Below, piece after piece: positions 1-8,091 of a stretch of 64,000 nt of DNA (positions within the stretch are counted from its first letter, which is position 1; each line of letters opens with the position of its first letter). The notes beneath the pieces were generated by a model. The model was not told the origin of the DNA. It did no database searches and was given only the letters and a program-made list of their open reading frames with translations. The position numbers and the translations under genes were made by a program. Source of the DNA: Pelosinus sp. UFO1 (GTDB lineage Bacteria > Bacillota > Negativicutes > DSM-13327); contig NZ_CP008852.1 in the NCBI RefSeq assembly GCF_000725345.1, forward strand, positions 3,216,001-3,280,000, read 5' to 3'.

Positions 1-157
1 CCACTAGTTTCCCAATAATTTCTTTACCAAGGGCTGATTCTTCTTTTCTTCCAGCTGACACTAACGCATCATAAACGTCCTCGGATAAATAATAGCAAGC
101 ATCCATGCACATCTTTGCTATCGCCTGAGTAATTTGCTCTACCTCAATTGTACGCAT
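1..157 (-). CDS. Fumarate hydratase-type (class I) alpha subunit, N-terminal part
   Basis: Only the first 52 codons are inside the window; the gene runs off the left edge. The visible residues (MRTIEVEQITQAIAKMC, then SEDVYDALVSAGRKEES and LGKEIIGKL) match the start of the alpha subunit of heterodimeric iron-sulphur fumarases, which hydrate fumarate to malate or, in glutamate fermenters, mesaconate to citramalate. I chose the ATG at 157 because a GGGGG ribosome site lies 6 nt upstream; an in-frame ATG at 163 has none. It lies downstream of aspartase, which makes fumarate, and near the methylaspartate operon, which makes mesaconate, so either substrate is possible. The family call is fairly secure; the substrate is inference. 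Confidence 0.8.
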   Translation of the reverse strand, partial: MRTIEVEQITQAIAKMCMDACYYLSEDVYDALVSAGRKEESALGKEIIGKLV

Positions 158-346
158 GCTCATCCCCCTATTCTAATATACAAGTGTATTATATCACAAA
201 CTTTTCAGGTAAACCACTTAATTGCTATGATAAGATAAAATTTATAGAATATTTGCGTTATGTAATTTCTACCATAGCAACGAAGAAATGTTTAACTTCC
301 ATGGCTACCTGGCAGCATTTTGACCAATGTCACTTAAATATTACAA

Positions 347-400
347 ATTTGCGGTCAAAAAGTACTACCACTACAGTAAGTATCCCTTTTGACCGCAAAT
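347..400 (-). terminator. Long hairpin downstream of aspartase
   Basis: Perfect 14-bp inverted repeat (ATTTGCGGTCAAAA at 347-360 and its complement at 387-400) around a 26-nt loop that can itself pair weakly. It starts 22 nt after the aspartase stop codon. No clean U-run follows, so it may terminate, stabilise the mRNA end or bind a protein. Confidence 0.5.
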
Positions 401-421
401 ATAATTCATCATATCATCTAG

Positions 422-1825
422 TTATTTTAAAAATTGTTTACCTGCAATACCTGGTTGTGTCATTTCACCTGGCGATAAAATAATTTCTAATTGATCTGCG
501 GTAAGTAACTTTTTAGAAATAACTAACTCTCTAACAGAAGCTCCTGTTTTTAACGCCTCTTTTGCAATAATTGAAGATTGTTCATAACCGATATGAGGTA
601 ATAATGCGGTAACAATGCCAACACTCTTATCAATCATTTCACGGCAACGTTCTTCATTGGCTTCAAGATCTTTCACACATTTGTAATTAAAAGTATTAAT
701 TACATTCGTTAAGATCGTTAAGGAATTAAAAAGATTATATGCCATTACTGGCTCCATAACATTAAGTTCAAACTGTCCATTTTCTACAGCCTGGCTAATA
801 GCCAAATCATTGCCCATAACTTGATAAGCTACTTGGTTCACAGTTTCGGGAATAACAGGATTTACTTTCCCAGGCATAATGGAAGACCCAGGTTGTTTCG
901 CCGGCAAGGATAGTTCCCCTAATCCACAACGCGGACCTGATGCCATAAGCCTAATATCATTAGCAATTTTACAGAATGCTAACGCAGTGACCTTTAAGGC
1001 ACTTGAAAACTCAGCAATTTGATCTGTATTTTGGGTAGCATCCACTAAATCAATGGCTGATTGAATCTCTTCACCTGTTAGCTTAGAAAGTTCTTCTACT
1101 ACATATTTAATATATTCAGGTTCTGCATTTAGACCCGTACCAACTGCCGTAGCTCCCATATTTACAAAATGCATATTCCGCACATTTTCTTTAACCCTTT
1201 TAACCGCACGCTTTGTGGCTTGCGCATAGGCGTAAAACTCCTGACCTAAAGTAATGGGCACAGCATCTTGCAAATGAGTACGTCCCATTTTTAAAATATG
1301 ATTAAAGCTATCACCTTTTGCTGTAAAGGTAGCTTCCATTTCTTCTAACGCAGCAATTAGTTTTTTTGCTTTTGTAATTGTACAAATACGCATAGCTGTT
1401 GGCATTACGTCGTTTGTAGATTGAGCCATATTTACATGATTATTAGGTGAAATCAGAGCATAATCCCCTTTTTTCTCACCTAAGATTTCAAGGGCACGAT
1501 TGGCAATTACTTCGTTGGCATTCATATTCATGGATGTACCTGCTCCACCTTGAATACAATCAACGACGAATTGGTCATGTAATTTGCCTGCAATGATTTC
1601 TTCTGCAGCTTGTACGATGGCATTACCAATTCTGCTAGGCATACGTCCAGTTTTCATATTCGCTTTGGCCGCTGCCGCCTTTACAATACCAAAGGAAATG
1701 ATAAAATCATCATTTAATCTATGTCCAGTAATCACAAAGTTTTCTAATGCTCTAGTTGTTTGTACTCCGTAATAAACTTCATCTTTTATTTCAATTTCGC
1801 CAAGAAAATCATGCTCTAAACGCAC
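422..1825 (-). CDS. aspA: Aspartate ammonia-lyase
   Basis: Cytoplasmic lyase that deaminates aspartate to fumarate and ammonia. The 467-residue length is typical of aspartases. The fumarase/aspartase superfamily signature GSSIMPGKVNP is at residues 313-323, with the other conserved blocks TSMN (97-100), STND (136-139) and GRTH (181-184). Fumarase C is the nearest alternative. Aspartase is favoured by the N-terminus (RLEHDFLGEIEI, YYGVQT) and by the neighbouring asparaginase and glutamate genes. The start is a GTG at 1825 with GGAGG 9 nt upstream. With the secreted asparaginase and the downstream fumarase-type gene it forms a route asparagine to aspartate to fumarate to malate. Confidence 0.93.
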   Translation of the reverse strand: MRLEHDFLGEIEIKDEVYYGVQTTRALENFVITGHRLNDDFIISFGIVKAAAAKANMKTGRMPSRIGNAIVQAAEEIIAGKLHDQFVVDCIQGGAGTSMNMNANEVIANRALEILGEKKGDYALISPNNHVNMAQSTNDVMPTAMRICTITKAKKLIAALEEMEATFTAKGDSFNHILKMGRTHLQDAVPITLGQEFYAYAQATKRAVKRVKENVRNMHFVNMGATAVGTGLNAEPEYIKYVVEELSKLTGEEIQSAIDLVDATQNTDQIAEFSSALKVTALAFCKIANDIRLMASGPRCGLGELSLPAKQPGSSIMPGKVNPVIPETVNQVAYQVMGNDLAISQAVENGQFELNVMEPVMAYNLFNSLTILTNVINTFNYKCVKDLEANEERCREMIDKSVGIVTALLPHIGYEQSSIIAKEALKTGASVRELVISKKLLTADQLEIILSPGEMTQPGIAGKQFLK

Positions 1826-1944
1826 AATACAGCACCTCCACTAGTTTTTTCACCTTATTATAGCATGGCCTATGTATTTTGTATACAATATTCTTTCAAT
1901 TCGTTACAAAATTCATTCTATTCTAATAAGAGAAAATAACCTTC

Positions 1945-2994
1945 TCAATGTCGTGATGCACTGGCTTTTATTTTCTCTATAATTTGGGTGGCTGCCGGTG
2001 AACGTAAATACTGATAGGTAGTCTCAGGTACTAAAGTTCTTATTTCTTCCCATCCATCTTGTCTGATAAGCTCCCGCACTCTAGAGGCACTTACAACACT
2101 GCCTTGAATGGCAATCCTTGGCATTTCGAGCACATCAATATGATAAGTTGGTAAAATAGAGAGCATTGCTTCATTATATGCTCTTGTTACCGCACAATAA
2201 GGTTCATCTCCCACATACCGGCGGGTAATGCCCATAGCTGGCGCTATATATTGAGCAAATACAGTAACATCGAGTCTAGTTTGCGCTGTTACCGTTTCAT
2301 CTCCCCTTGTAAAGTAACCAGGGAAGGTTGCGGCAGATACAATATATTTACCGCCAGGAATAACCATTATATTATCATAAGCAGCCAATCCTTCCTTTAC
2401 CAAGCGAAAGCGAACATCAAAAGGAAACAAGGAACCTTCCTCACTTACTACCAATACAATAACAGCTGCATTTTCTTTGGCTGCTTTTGCAATGACTGCC
2501 TGATGCCCTAAAGTAAAAGGATTACAATTTACCACTAAAGCTGCCCGATTTCCTGCAGGTAAATTGGCCACCTGAGCAGCCAATTCCTTGCAATAGGTAG
2601 TAATTGATCCAATACCAGATTCCAATAGGACTGCGAAAGGCAGAGCCCTAGCGATTTCCTTGAAACCTAATTCTTTAAACAAATGTGCTTTGTCCGGTTT
2701 GGTGAAAATGAAGTAGTGATAAATGCCACGCCGTCCAGCTTCCTGCATTAAATGACTGATTACTGCTGATGTCAAACCCTCTCCCTGCAGGGATTCGTCA
2801 ATGGCGATATTTCTCAATATTTCTCCTGACAAAGAACCTGTAGCTACGATCTTATCTTCTTTATATAAAGCCATAGTATAATCTACTTTTTCGTTAAAAG
2901 TCAGTGAAAACCGGGATAAGAATTCCCTTACAGCGGTAACCTGTCTATCATTATTGAGGTTAATCACTCGCTCTTCTATATTACCCCATAACAT
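1945..2994 (-). CDS. citC: [Citrate (pro-3S)-lyase]/citramalate lyase ligase (acetate:SH-ACP ligase)
   Basis: Acetylates the prosthetic-group thiol of the lyase acyl carrier protein with acetate and ATP, which switches the lyase on. The 349 residues carry a GNAT-like N-terminal domain (about 1-125, acetyl-CoA loop region GEGLTSA at 71-77). A nucleotidyltransferase domain follows with the HxGH-type motif NPFTLGH at 158-164 and SASRVRELI near 305. Length and order match CitC. It is the last gene of the ACP-beta-alpha-ligase block; its start is 3 nt after the end of the alpha gene, with GGAGG 7 nt before the ATG. Because the block follows glutamate mutase and methylaspartase, the enzyme activated is more likely citramalate lyase than citrate lyase. 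Confidence 0.88.
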   Translation of the reverse strand: MLWGNIEERVINLNNDRQVTAVREFLSRFSLTFNEKVDYTMALYKEDKIVATGSLSGEILRNIAIDESLQGEGLTSAVISHLMQEAGRRGIYHYFIFTKPDKAHLFKELGFKEIARALPFAVLLESGIGSITTYCKELAAQVANLPAGNRAALVVNCNPFTLGHQAVIAKAAKENAAVIVLVVSEEGSLFPFDVRFRLVKEGLAAYDNIMVIPGGKYIVSAATFPGYFTRGDETVTAQTRLDVTVFAQYIAPAMGITRRYVGDEPYCAVTRAYNEAMLSILPTYHIDVLEMPRIAIQGSVVSASRVRELIRQDGWEEIRTLVPETTYQYLRSPAATQIIEKIKASASRH

Positions 2995-2996
2995 AA

Positions 2997-4538
2997 TTAG
3001 GCCTCCACTTGACGCACAACATCAATAATTGTGCCATCACGATACTCTACCACCGCAACAATATTTTCTCCAGTTTTTAAGTTTTTAGGTGTTCCTGCTA
3101 TTTTCTCGGCTAATTGTTTTAGTTCGCTTATATCTTTAACAGGTAGGCCAGCCGCAACTAACCTTTCTCTTAGATCGACTCTTCTAGGATTGACAGCCAC
3201 ACCCCGTTCTGTAACAAGGATGTCAATGGTCTCACCAGGCGTAGTAGCAGTCAGCACTTTATCCACAATAATCGGCAGACGACCACGCAATAAGTTCGCC
3301 ACAACAATAGTTACTTTTGCACCAGCTGCCGCATCCGCATGACCACCTGAGCCCCCCATAATGACACCATCAGAACCAGTAACTACATTTACATTAAAAT
3401 CAGTATCCATTTCAGTAGCGCCTAAGATTACCACATCTAGCTTATTAACGGCACAACCTGCATTAAAAGGGCTGGCATAAAAATCTGCACCAACTTCCAA
3501 GTGGTTTGGATTTTCTGCTATCGAACGAATGGCTTCTAAGTCAAAACCTTGAACATCCATTAGTTTTTTGAATAAGCCTTTTTCCAGCATATCTACCATA
3601 TAGCCTGTAATACCACCTAAGGCAAAACTACCTACAATATTATCTTTTTCCATCATTTTGCGTACAATAGAAGCTGTTGCTAAAGAAGCACCACCTGCTC
3701 CTGTTTGGAAGGCGAAACCATCTTTCAAAAGCCCAGTAGCTTGAATGACTTTTGCTGCTGTTTCCGCAATTTTAAGTCCAACTGGATCTTTGGTAATGCG
3801 AGTTGTGCCCGATACAATCCCCTTTGGATCACCAACACAATCAACTTTTACTACATAATCTACCCGGGTTTGTGGTATTGAAATAGGGGACAAAGGATAT
3901 TCGCCGAGAAAATCCGTAACAGCCACTACATGATCTGCATATTGGGCATCAGGAAATGCATAGCCTAATGATCCACAAGCGGCAGGTCCTTGCACACCAT
4001 TCAAATTTCCGTATTCATCCGCTGCAGGTGCAGCAATAAAAGCGACATCGATTTTAAGCTGCCCACTCTCAATGGCCCTTCCACGTCCGCCATGGGTGCG
4101 CAATATTACTGGTTTTTCAAATAAACCGCGAGATACTGCCTGTGCGACTGGACCGGACATATAGTTGGTATCTAGTGCCGTTACAACACCATTTTTTACA
4201 TGTTCAATCATCGGAGCATGAACAGGGAAAACAGAACTTAACGCCACTTTCAGATTTTTTAATCCTAACTGGGCAGCCGTTGCTAATACCATATTAACAA
4301 CTCCATCTCCATTTCTAAAATGGTGATGGAAAGATAATGTCATACCGTCTGTTACTGGTATCTTTTTAAATACTTCTACTAAATTATCTACTAGTTTATT
4401 ATCTGTAGGGCGCACACCTTTGACACTAGGTGCTTGCCTATTCATGTCTGGCTTTGTAGCAAAGGCACCCGCAAAAGGTTTAATTTTTCCAATGCCGGGA
4501 ATATTTTCAGGTATTTCACGTCCAATTGCATTTTTCAT
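2997..4538 (-). CDS. citF: Citrate/citramalate lyase alpha subunit (ACP transferase)
   Basis: Alpha subunit of the ACP-dependent lyase. It moves the activated acid onto the acyl carrier protein by exchanging acetyl-ACP for citryl- or citramalyl-ACP. The 513-residue length and blocks such as SFHHHFRNGDG and GGSGGHADAAAGAK are those of CitF. The stop codon of the upstream beta gene overlaps its ATG (TAATG at 4538), with a GAGGAGG site 7 nt before, so the subunits are translationally coupled. Substrate cannot be read from sequence; the operon context (methylaspartase upstream, mesaconate as product) favours citramalate, which would be split to acetate and pyruvate. Confidence 0.9.
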   Translation of the reverse strand: MKNAIGREIPENIPGIGKIKPFAGAFATKPDMNRQAPSVKGVRPTDNKLVDNLVEVFKKIPVTDGMTLSFHHHFRNGDGVVNMVLATAAQLGLKNLKVALSSVFPVHAPMIEHVKNGVVTALDTNYMSGPVAQAVSRGLFEKPVILRTHGGRGRAIESGQLKIDVAFIAAPAADEYGNLNGVQGPAACGSLGYAFPDAQYADHVVAVTDFLGEYPLSPISIPQTRVDYVVKVDCVGDPKGIVSGTTRITKDPVGLKIAETAAKVIQATGLLKDGFAFQTGAGGASLATASIVRKMMEKDNIVGSFALGGITGYMVDMLEKGLFKKLMDVQGFDLEAIRSIAENPNHLEVGADFYASPFNAGCAVNKLDVVILGATEMDTDFNVNVVTGSDGVIMGGSGGHADAAAGAKVTIVVANLLRGRLPIIVDKVLTATTPGETIDILVTERGVAVNPRRVDLRERLVAAGLPVKDISELKQLAEKIAGTPKNLKTGENIVAVVEYRDGTIIDVVRQVEA

Positions 4539-5410
4539 TATTTTACCTCCTCAATCAAACCTAAAAGCCGTGCCAAATGTAAAATACGCTCTGCACGATT
4601 CACGATAGGTAAATCAACCATCTTACCATTCAAAGAAGCTACACCAGATCCTTCAGCTTCCGCTTTACGAATGGCGTGGATGACTTGCTCAGCCCAGTCA
4701 ATGTCACTCATACTAGGATTAAAGACATTGTGAATTGTATCAATTTGCCTAGGATTAATGGACAATTTCCCTTTAAAACCAAGACTTTTAGCTAGTTTAG
4801 TATCAGCAAGTAATCCTTTCTCATCGTTAGCATCTGTGTAGGGAGTATCAATGGATTGAATCCCTGCAGCAGCTGCCGCATTAATCACAAGGGTACGTGC
4901 TGTAAAAATTTCATTTCCTTCTCTGGTACGCATAGCACCTAAGCCTGCCGTGTAATCTTCTGCTCCTAGGGATAGAGCAACCACTCGCTTATCCGCCTTC
5001 GCAATCGAATAGGCTTCGGCAATCCCACAAGGTGTTTCTAATAAAGCAATAATTTTTACTGGAGTCTGCCCTGGTTTTTCTACTGCCGCAATCATGGACA
5101 CTACTTGATGAATATCTGCTGCACTTTCTACCTTAGGCACTAATATTGCATCAGGACAACAAGGAACAATTGCTTTAATATCTTCGGCAGCAAAAGTATC
5201 TAACGGATTAATCCGAACCACCTTTTCGCTAGTTCCATAATCCACTGTTTGTAAAGCATGAGCTATTAAAAACCGAGCCGCATCTTTTTCCATTGGAGCT
5301 ACTGCATCTTCTAAATCCAGAATTACTGAATCTGCACCAAATACACCACCATTTTGTAACATGCCCGGATTATTTCCTGGAATAAATAACATACTTCTTC
5401 TCAAATCCAT
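4538..5410 (-). CDS. citE: Citrate/citramalate lyase beta subunit
   Basis: Beta subunit, a TIM-barrel lyase of the CitE/malyl-CoA lyase family. It cleaves citryl-ACP to oxaloacetate, or citramalyl-ACP to pyruvate, leaving acetyl-ACP. It is 290 residues from the chosen ATG at 5410, the usual CitE length. MDLRRSMLFIPGNNPGM and DSVILDLEDAV near the N-terminus are family hallmarks, with EDYTAGLGAMRT and LSINPRQ further on. The reading frame stays open upstream to 5482, but the ATG at 5410 overlaps the citD stop (TAATG) and has AAAGGAGG 10 nt before it, so the longer form is rejected. Confidence 0.92.
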   Translation of the reverse strand: MDLRRSMLFIPGNNPGMLQNGGVFGADSVILDLEDAVAPMEKDAARFLIAHALQTVDYGTSEKVVRINPLDTFAAEDIKAIVPCCPDAILVPKVESAADIHQVVSMIAAVEKPGQTPVKIIALLETPCGIAEAYSIAKADKRVVALSLGAEDYTAGLGAMRTREGNEIFTARTLVINAAAAAGIQSIDTPYTDANDEKGLLADTKLAKSLGFKGKLSINPRQIDTIHNVFNPSMSDIDWAEQVIHAIRKAEAEGSGVASLNGKMVDLPIVNRAERILHLARLLGLIEEVK

Positions 5411-5703
5411 TACAGCATTTCCTCCTTTAGCACTGCACCAGCACGACTTAAGGCTGCCAGTAAACGAGCGCAAATCGTGCAATCCAAAGCTCCCCGATCC
5501 ACTGCTTTTATATAAATATCTGTTATATCCTGTTTCTGAACCGTACTAAGTAAAATGGCTTTTATGTCTTCGCCATATTGGGCTAATACTATACTTTCTA
5601 CTTCTATTACAATACCGCTATCTTTTGCACCAGGTGTAACTGTAATCATAACGTCGCTTGATTCTAACGTACCCGCTTGAGCCGTTTTGCTAATACTTGC
5701 CAT
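5410..5703 (-). CDS. citD: Citrate/citramalate lyase acyl carrier protein (gamma subunit)
   Basis: Small carrier subunit (97 residues) that bears the phosphoribosyl-dephospho-CoA group. The region AGTLESSDVMITV at residues 10-22 corresponds to the modified-serine motif of CitD; by alignment with Klebsiella CitD the serine of LES (Ser15) is the attachment site. The C-terminal GALDCTICARL is also typical. The start at 5703 has GGAGG 8 nt upstream. No citX or citG gene, needed to make and attach the prosthetic group, is present in the window, so these must be elsewhere. It opens the lyase block of the glutamate fermentation operon. Confidence 0.9.
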   Translation of the reverse strand: MASISKTAQAGTLESSDVMITVTPGAKDSGIVIEVESIVLAQYGEDIKAILLSTVQKQDITDIYIKAVDRGALDCTICARLLAALSRAGAVLKEEML

Positions 5704-5759
5704 TGATGTAGCCTCCTTATATAAGAAAAAACGAAATATACTCTAATGTTGATGCTCTT

Positions 5760-5794
5760 ATGGGTACTGCCTTCAAGATGAAGACAGTACCCAT
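5760..5794 (-). terminator. Hairpin between the P-loop gene and citD
   Basis: Stem ATGGGTACTG/CAGTACCCAT (10 bp), one mismatch, then CTTCA/TGAAG around a 3-nt loop. It lies 22 nt after the stop of the P-loop protein and before citD. There is no U-run, so it may be a partial terminator or an RNA-processing or stability element that separates the mutase and lyase halves of the operon. Confidence 0.5.
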
Positions 5795-5815
5795 TTATAG
5801 CTTAATTATACACTT

Positions 5816-6748
5816 TTACATAGAAGCATGATAGATCATGCCGGAAAAACCATCGAGATTTTCCACCTGAGGTCCTACTAAACCAATAATGAGATAGGTT
5901 TTGGTTTTCGGATCATATTTATATTCATACATTAATCGGAAGCCTTCAATATCTTCCGTGTTGTGTACGTGAGTACGAGGGCCTGTGCAAGCCCAAGAAA
6001 CATCACCAATTTGAATATGACCTTCATCGGAATAACAAACCTTTACACCTTCATCAATGATGGCCCCGACCTTTTTTTCTACTTCTTTAAGATTCGCATC
6101 AAGTTCTACTGGATATTCTAACACAAAACCATGATGAACATCCCGATGTCCGAAAGGTAAAATAGCACCATAGTCTTTTAACAAAATACTTTCTGTTAAA
6201 TCTTCAGCTGTATGAGCCATTTTACGATATCGTAATGTCTTGATTACCACGTCCGCAATTTCTTGGGGAAAAGGACCAAAAACATTAGGACGAACAACAA
6301 TTACTTCTCCGCCTACACCTAAGAGTACATCTGCATTCATGCCCAGAATAGGATATAGTAAATCAAAATGCTCTACAATTACCCTCTTATCGTGAGAGAG
6401 TGCTTGCTTTATCGCCTCTGCTAATACATGAATTTGTGTGAATGCTAGTTCGAAGCGAACATCAATATGATAGGTATGACTGGTAAAAAAATCTTTTTCA
6501 ATATTTTTCAATATTGGTAAAGGCCGTACATTCACCCCATCATCATCATTTGTTAATTCTAGCCCAGGAAACATCCCTTTAATTAAGGAAGATTTTCCTG
6601 CACCAGGACCACCTACGATGCCAATTAGCCGATCAAGGGGTGACAAATAGCGTTCGCTAATCTGCTGCCCCAAGACAAACATTCGATTGCGTCCTCTTGG
6701 TGCAAAATAACTAGCGTGCATTAGTTGTTCATGCATTAACATTCTCAT
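5816..6748 (-). CDS. P-loop nucleotide-binding protein with a tRNA-synthetase-SAD-like C-terminus
   Basis: Function unknown. A Walker A motif (GGPGAGKS, residues 46-53) sits in a kinase-like N-terminal half. The C-terminal third has a set of possible metal ligands, H201, H205, H206, C254, H260 and H262, in the strings HRDVHHG and ACTGPRTHVHNTEDI. The latter resembles the CGGTHV-NT motif of the second additional domain (SAD) of threonyl- and alanyl-tRNA synthetases. It lies 3 nt after methylaspartase and just before the lyase block, so it is very probably co-transcribed with the glutamate pathway. It could be a kinase, a chaperone or activator, or a metal or cofactor loader. The weak ribosome site (AAGG, 8 nt) suggests translational coupling. 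Confidence 0.6.
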   Translation of the reverse strand: MRMLMHEQLMHASYFAPRGRNRMFVLGQQISERYLSPLDRLIGIVGGPGAGKSSLIKGMFPGLELTNDDDGVNVRPLPILKNIEKDFFTSHTYHIDVRFELAFTQIHVLAEAIKQALSHDKRVIVEHFDLLYPILGMNADVLLGVGGEVIVVRPNVFGPFPQEIADVVIKTLRYRKMAHTAEDLTESILLKDYGAILPFGHRDVHHGFVLEYPVELDANLKEVEKKVGAIIDEGVKVCYSDEGHIQIGDVSWACTGPRTHVHNTEDIEGFRLMYEYKYDPKTKTYLIIGLVGPQVENLDGFSGMIYHASM

Positions 6749-6751
6749 ATA

Positions 6752-8002
6752 TTATGCCTTACGCGCCTGACGCACTGCTAAAATACGTTGCATTTCGTTA
6801 TAAACGATCATTACACCTTCATCTACACCCATACCTGGTTTAGCCAACATTTGTACAGGTTTGGTTGCCATAGCAAGATGCACGCAAACTTGTGCTGAAC
6901 GATCAGTTTCGTTGCAAGTACCGCCTTGGTATGCACCTACACCTTTTTCTTTACAATACAAGACAGCTTCAATAGTGTTATTAATACCACCCAAATCAGG
7001 AGTTTTAATTTGCAGCATATCGCCAGCATTGTTGTCAGCAAAATATTTAATATCTTCTAACGTATTACACCATTCATCGGCAACAACTTCTACATTGATT
7101 TTTTCTTCATGCAAGCGAGCTGTTATTTCTTTTAAAGCTAACATTTGTTTTTCGCGATCTTCTACATCCATAGGTCCTTCAATTCTAAGTTTCAAAGGAG
7201 CTGCAGCTTTTTCTAATTTTGCAAAATAGCTTACCATCTTTTCAGTATCAAGATTAAACGCTGCGCCAATTGTACCATATACATCAATATGAAGTACTGG
7301 ATTATAGGACTCGCTAGTACGCAAGCTCAATACACGATCTTTAAGCCATGTAACATATTCTAGTAATAATTCGCCGTTTTTACCTAGTTTTTCTTCTACA
7401 TTATTAATCAAAGCGTGAGGCAGAACTTGAGCACCTTTGATGATCATTTTGTCAGCGTTATCATAACGATTGTCCCCTGATTGAGTAAAGATGTTGATTT
7501 CTTCTTCACTAACTGTAGTGTTGTATTCTTCAGCAACTACTTCACACATCAATTTATGTTTTGCTTTGGATACCGCATCTAAGATAGCTTGGGTTACACC
7601 ATAACGTAATGCAGTATGAATTAATTTGCCTGATTTAGCATCTTTCATGCTATCAATTTCTTCAGCTAATTCTCTGAAAGAATTTAGTTCACGTCCTACT
7701 AAACGAGGTTTAATTTCTTGCTCAATTACAGGAATAAAATCTTCTGCTAAAAATAAAGGATCACGTCCGCCTGCTCCGCTATATTGTACTGCTGCGCAAT
7801 CTCCATATGCTACTTGTCCATCTTCCAGAAGAATCATAACAGATACTGCTTCACCAGACTGACGAATAGAGTGAAATCCTGGAGTAACGGGATCCCCTAC
7901 ATACGTAAAACCATCATGTTGAGCACCAGCTTTAATAGCCCGTTGATCATCAAAATAAAAACCTGTACGACCTTTAGAACATACAACGTTTACAATTTTC
8001 AT
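6752..8002 (-). CDS. mal: Methylaspartate ammonia-lyase (methylaspartase)
   Basis: Enolase-superfamily lyase that removes ammonia from (2S,3S)-3-methylaspartate to give mesaconate, second step of the methylaspartate pathway. The chosen protein has 416 residues, close to the 413 of Clostridium tetanomorphum. By alignment with that enzyme the Mg ligands are D240, E275 and D309, the catalytic bases K333 (in QIKTPDLGG) and H196. All are present, so the enzyme should be active. The ATG at 8002 has GGGAG 7-8 nt upstream. An in-frame upstream ATG at 8041 is rejected because it falls in a strong hairpin and lacks a ribosome site. Confidence 0.95.
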   Translation of the reverse strand: MKIVNVVCSKGRTGFYFDDQRAIKAGAQHDGFTYVGDPVTPGFHSIRQSGEAVSVMILLEDGQVAYGDCAAVQYSGAGGRDPLFLAEDFIPVIEQEIKPRLVGRELNSFRELAEEIDSMKDAKSGKLIHTALRYGVTQAILDAVSKAKHKLMCEVVAEEYNTTVSEEEINIFTQSGDNRYDNADKMIIKGAQVLPHALINNVEEKLGKNGELLLEYVTWLKDRVLSLRTSESYNPVLHIDVYGTIGAAFNLDTEKMVSYFAKLEKAAAPLKLRIEGPMDVEDREKQMLALKEITARLHEEKINVEVVADEWCNTLEDIKYFADNNAGDMLQIKTPDLGGINNTIEAVLYCKEKGVGAYQGGTCNETDRSAQVCVHLAMATKPVQMLAKPGMGVDEGVMIVYNEMQRILAVRQARKA

Positions 8003-8030
8003 TATTACACTCTCCCTACTTATTTTCATG

Positions 8031-8067
8031 ATGACAGGCAAAAAGTACAGTACTTTTTACCTGTCAT
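8031..8067 (-). promoter_or_regulatory. Intercistronic hairpin between glutamate mutase E and methylaspartase
   Basis: Near-perfect inverted repeat: ATGACAGG at 8031-8038 with its complement at 8060-8067, and AAAAAGTAC with GTACTTTTT, with a single G-U pair and a minimal loop. It fills the gap after the glmE stop and before mal. It could limit read-through or be a processing and stability site that sets the mutase to methylaspartase ratio. Confidence 0.55.
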
Positions 8068-8091
8068 TCTTAATTATTTGTTGTTCTTATC

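Noticed and set aside
5411-5482. 24-codon extension of citE into citD
   Set aside because: The TAATG overlap and AAAGGAGG site place the start at 5410; the extension is a shadow of citD.
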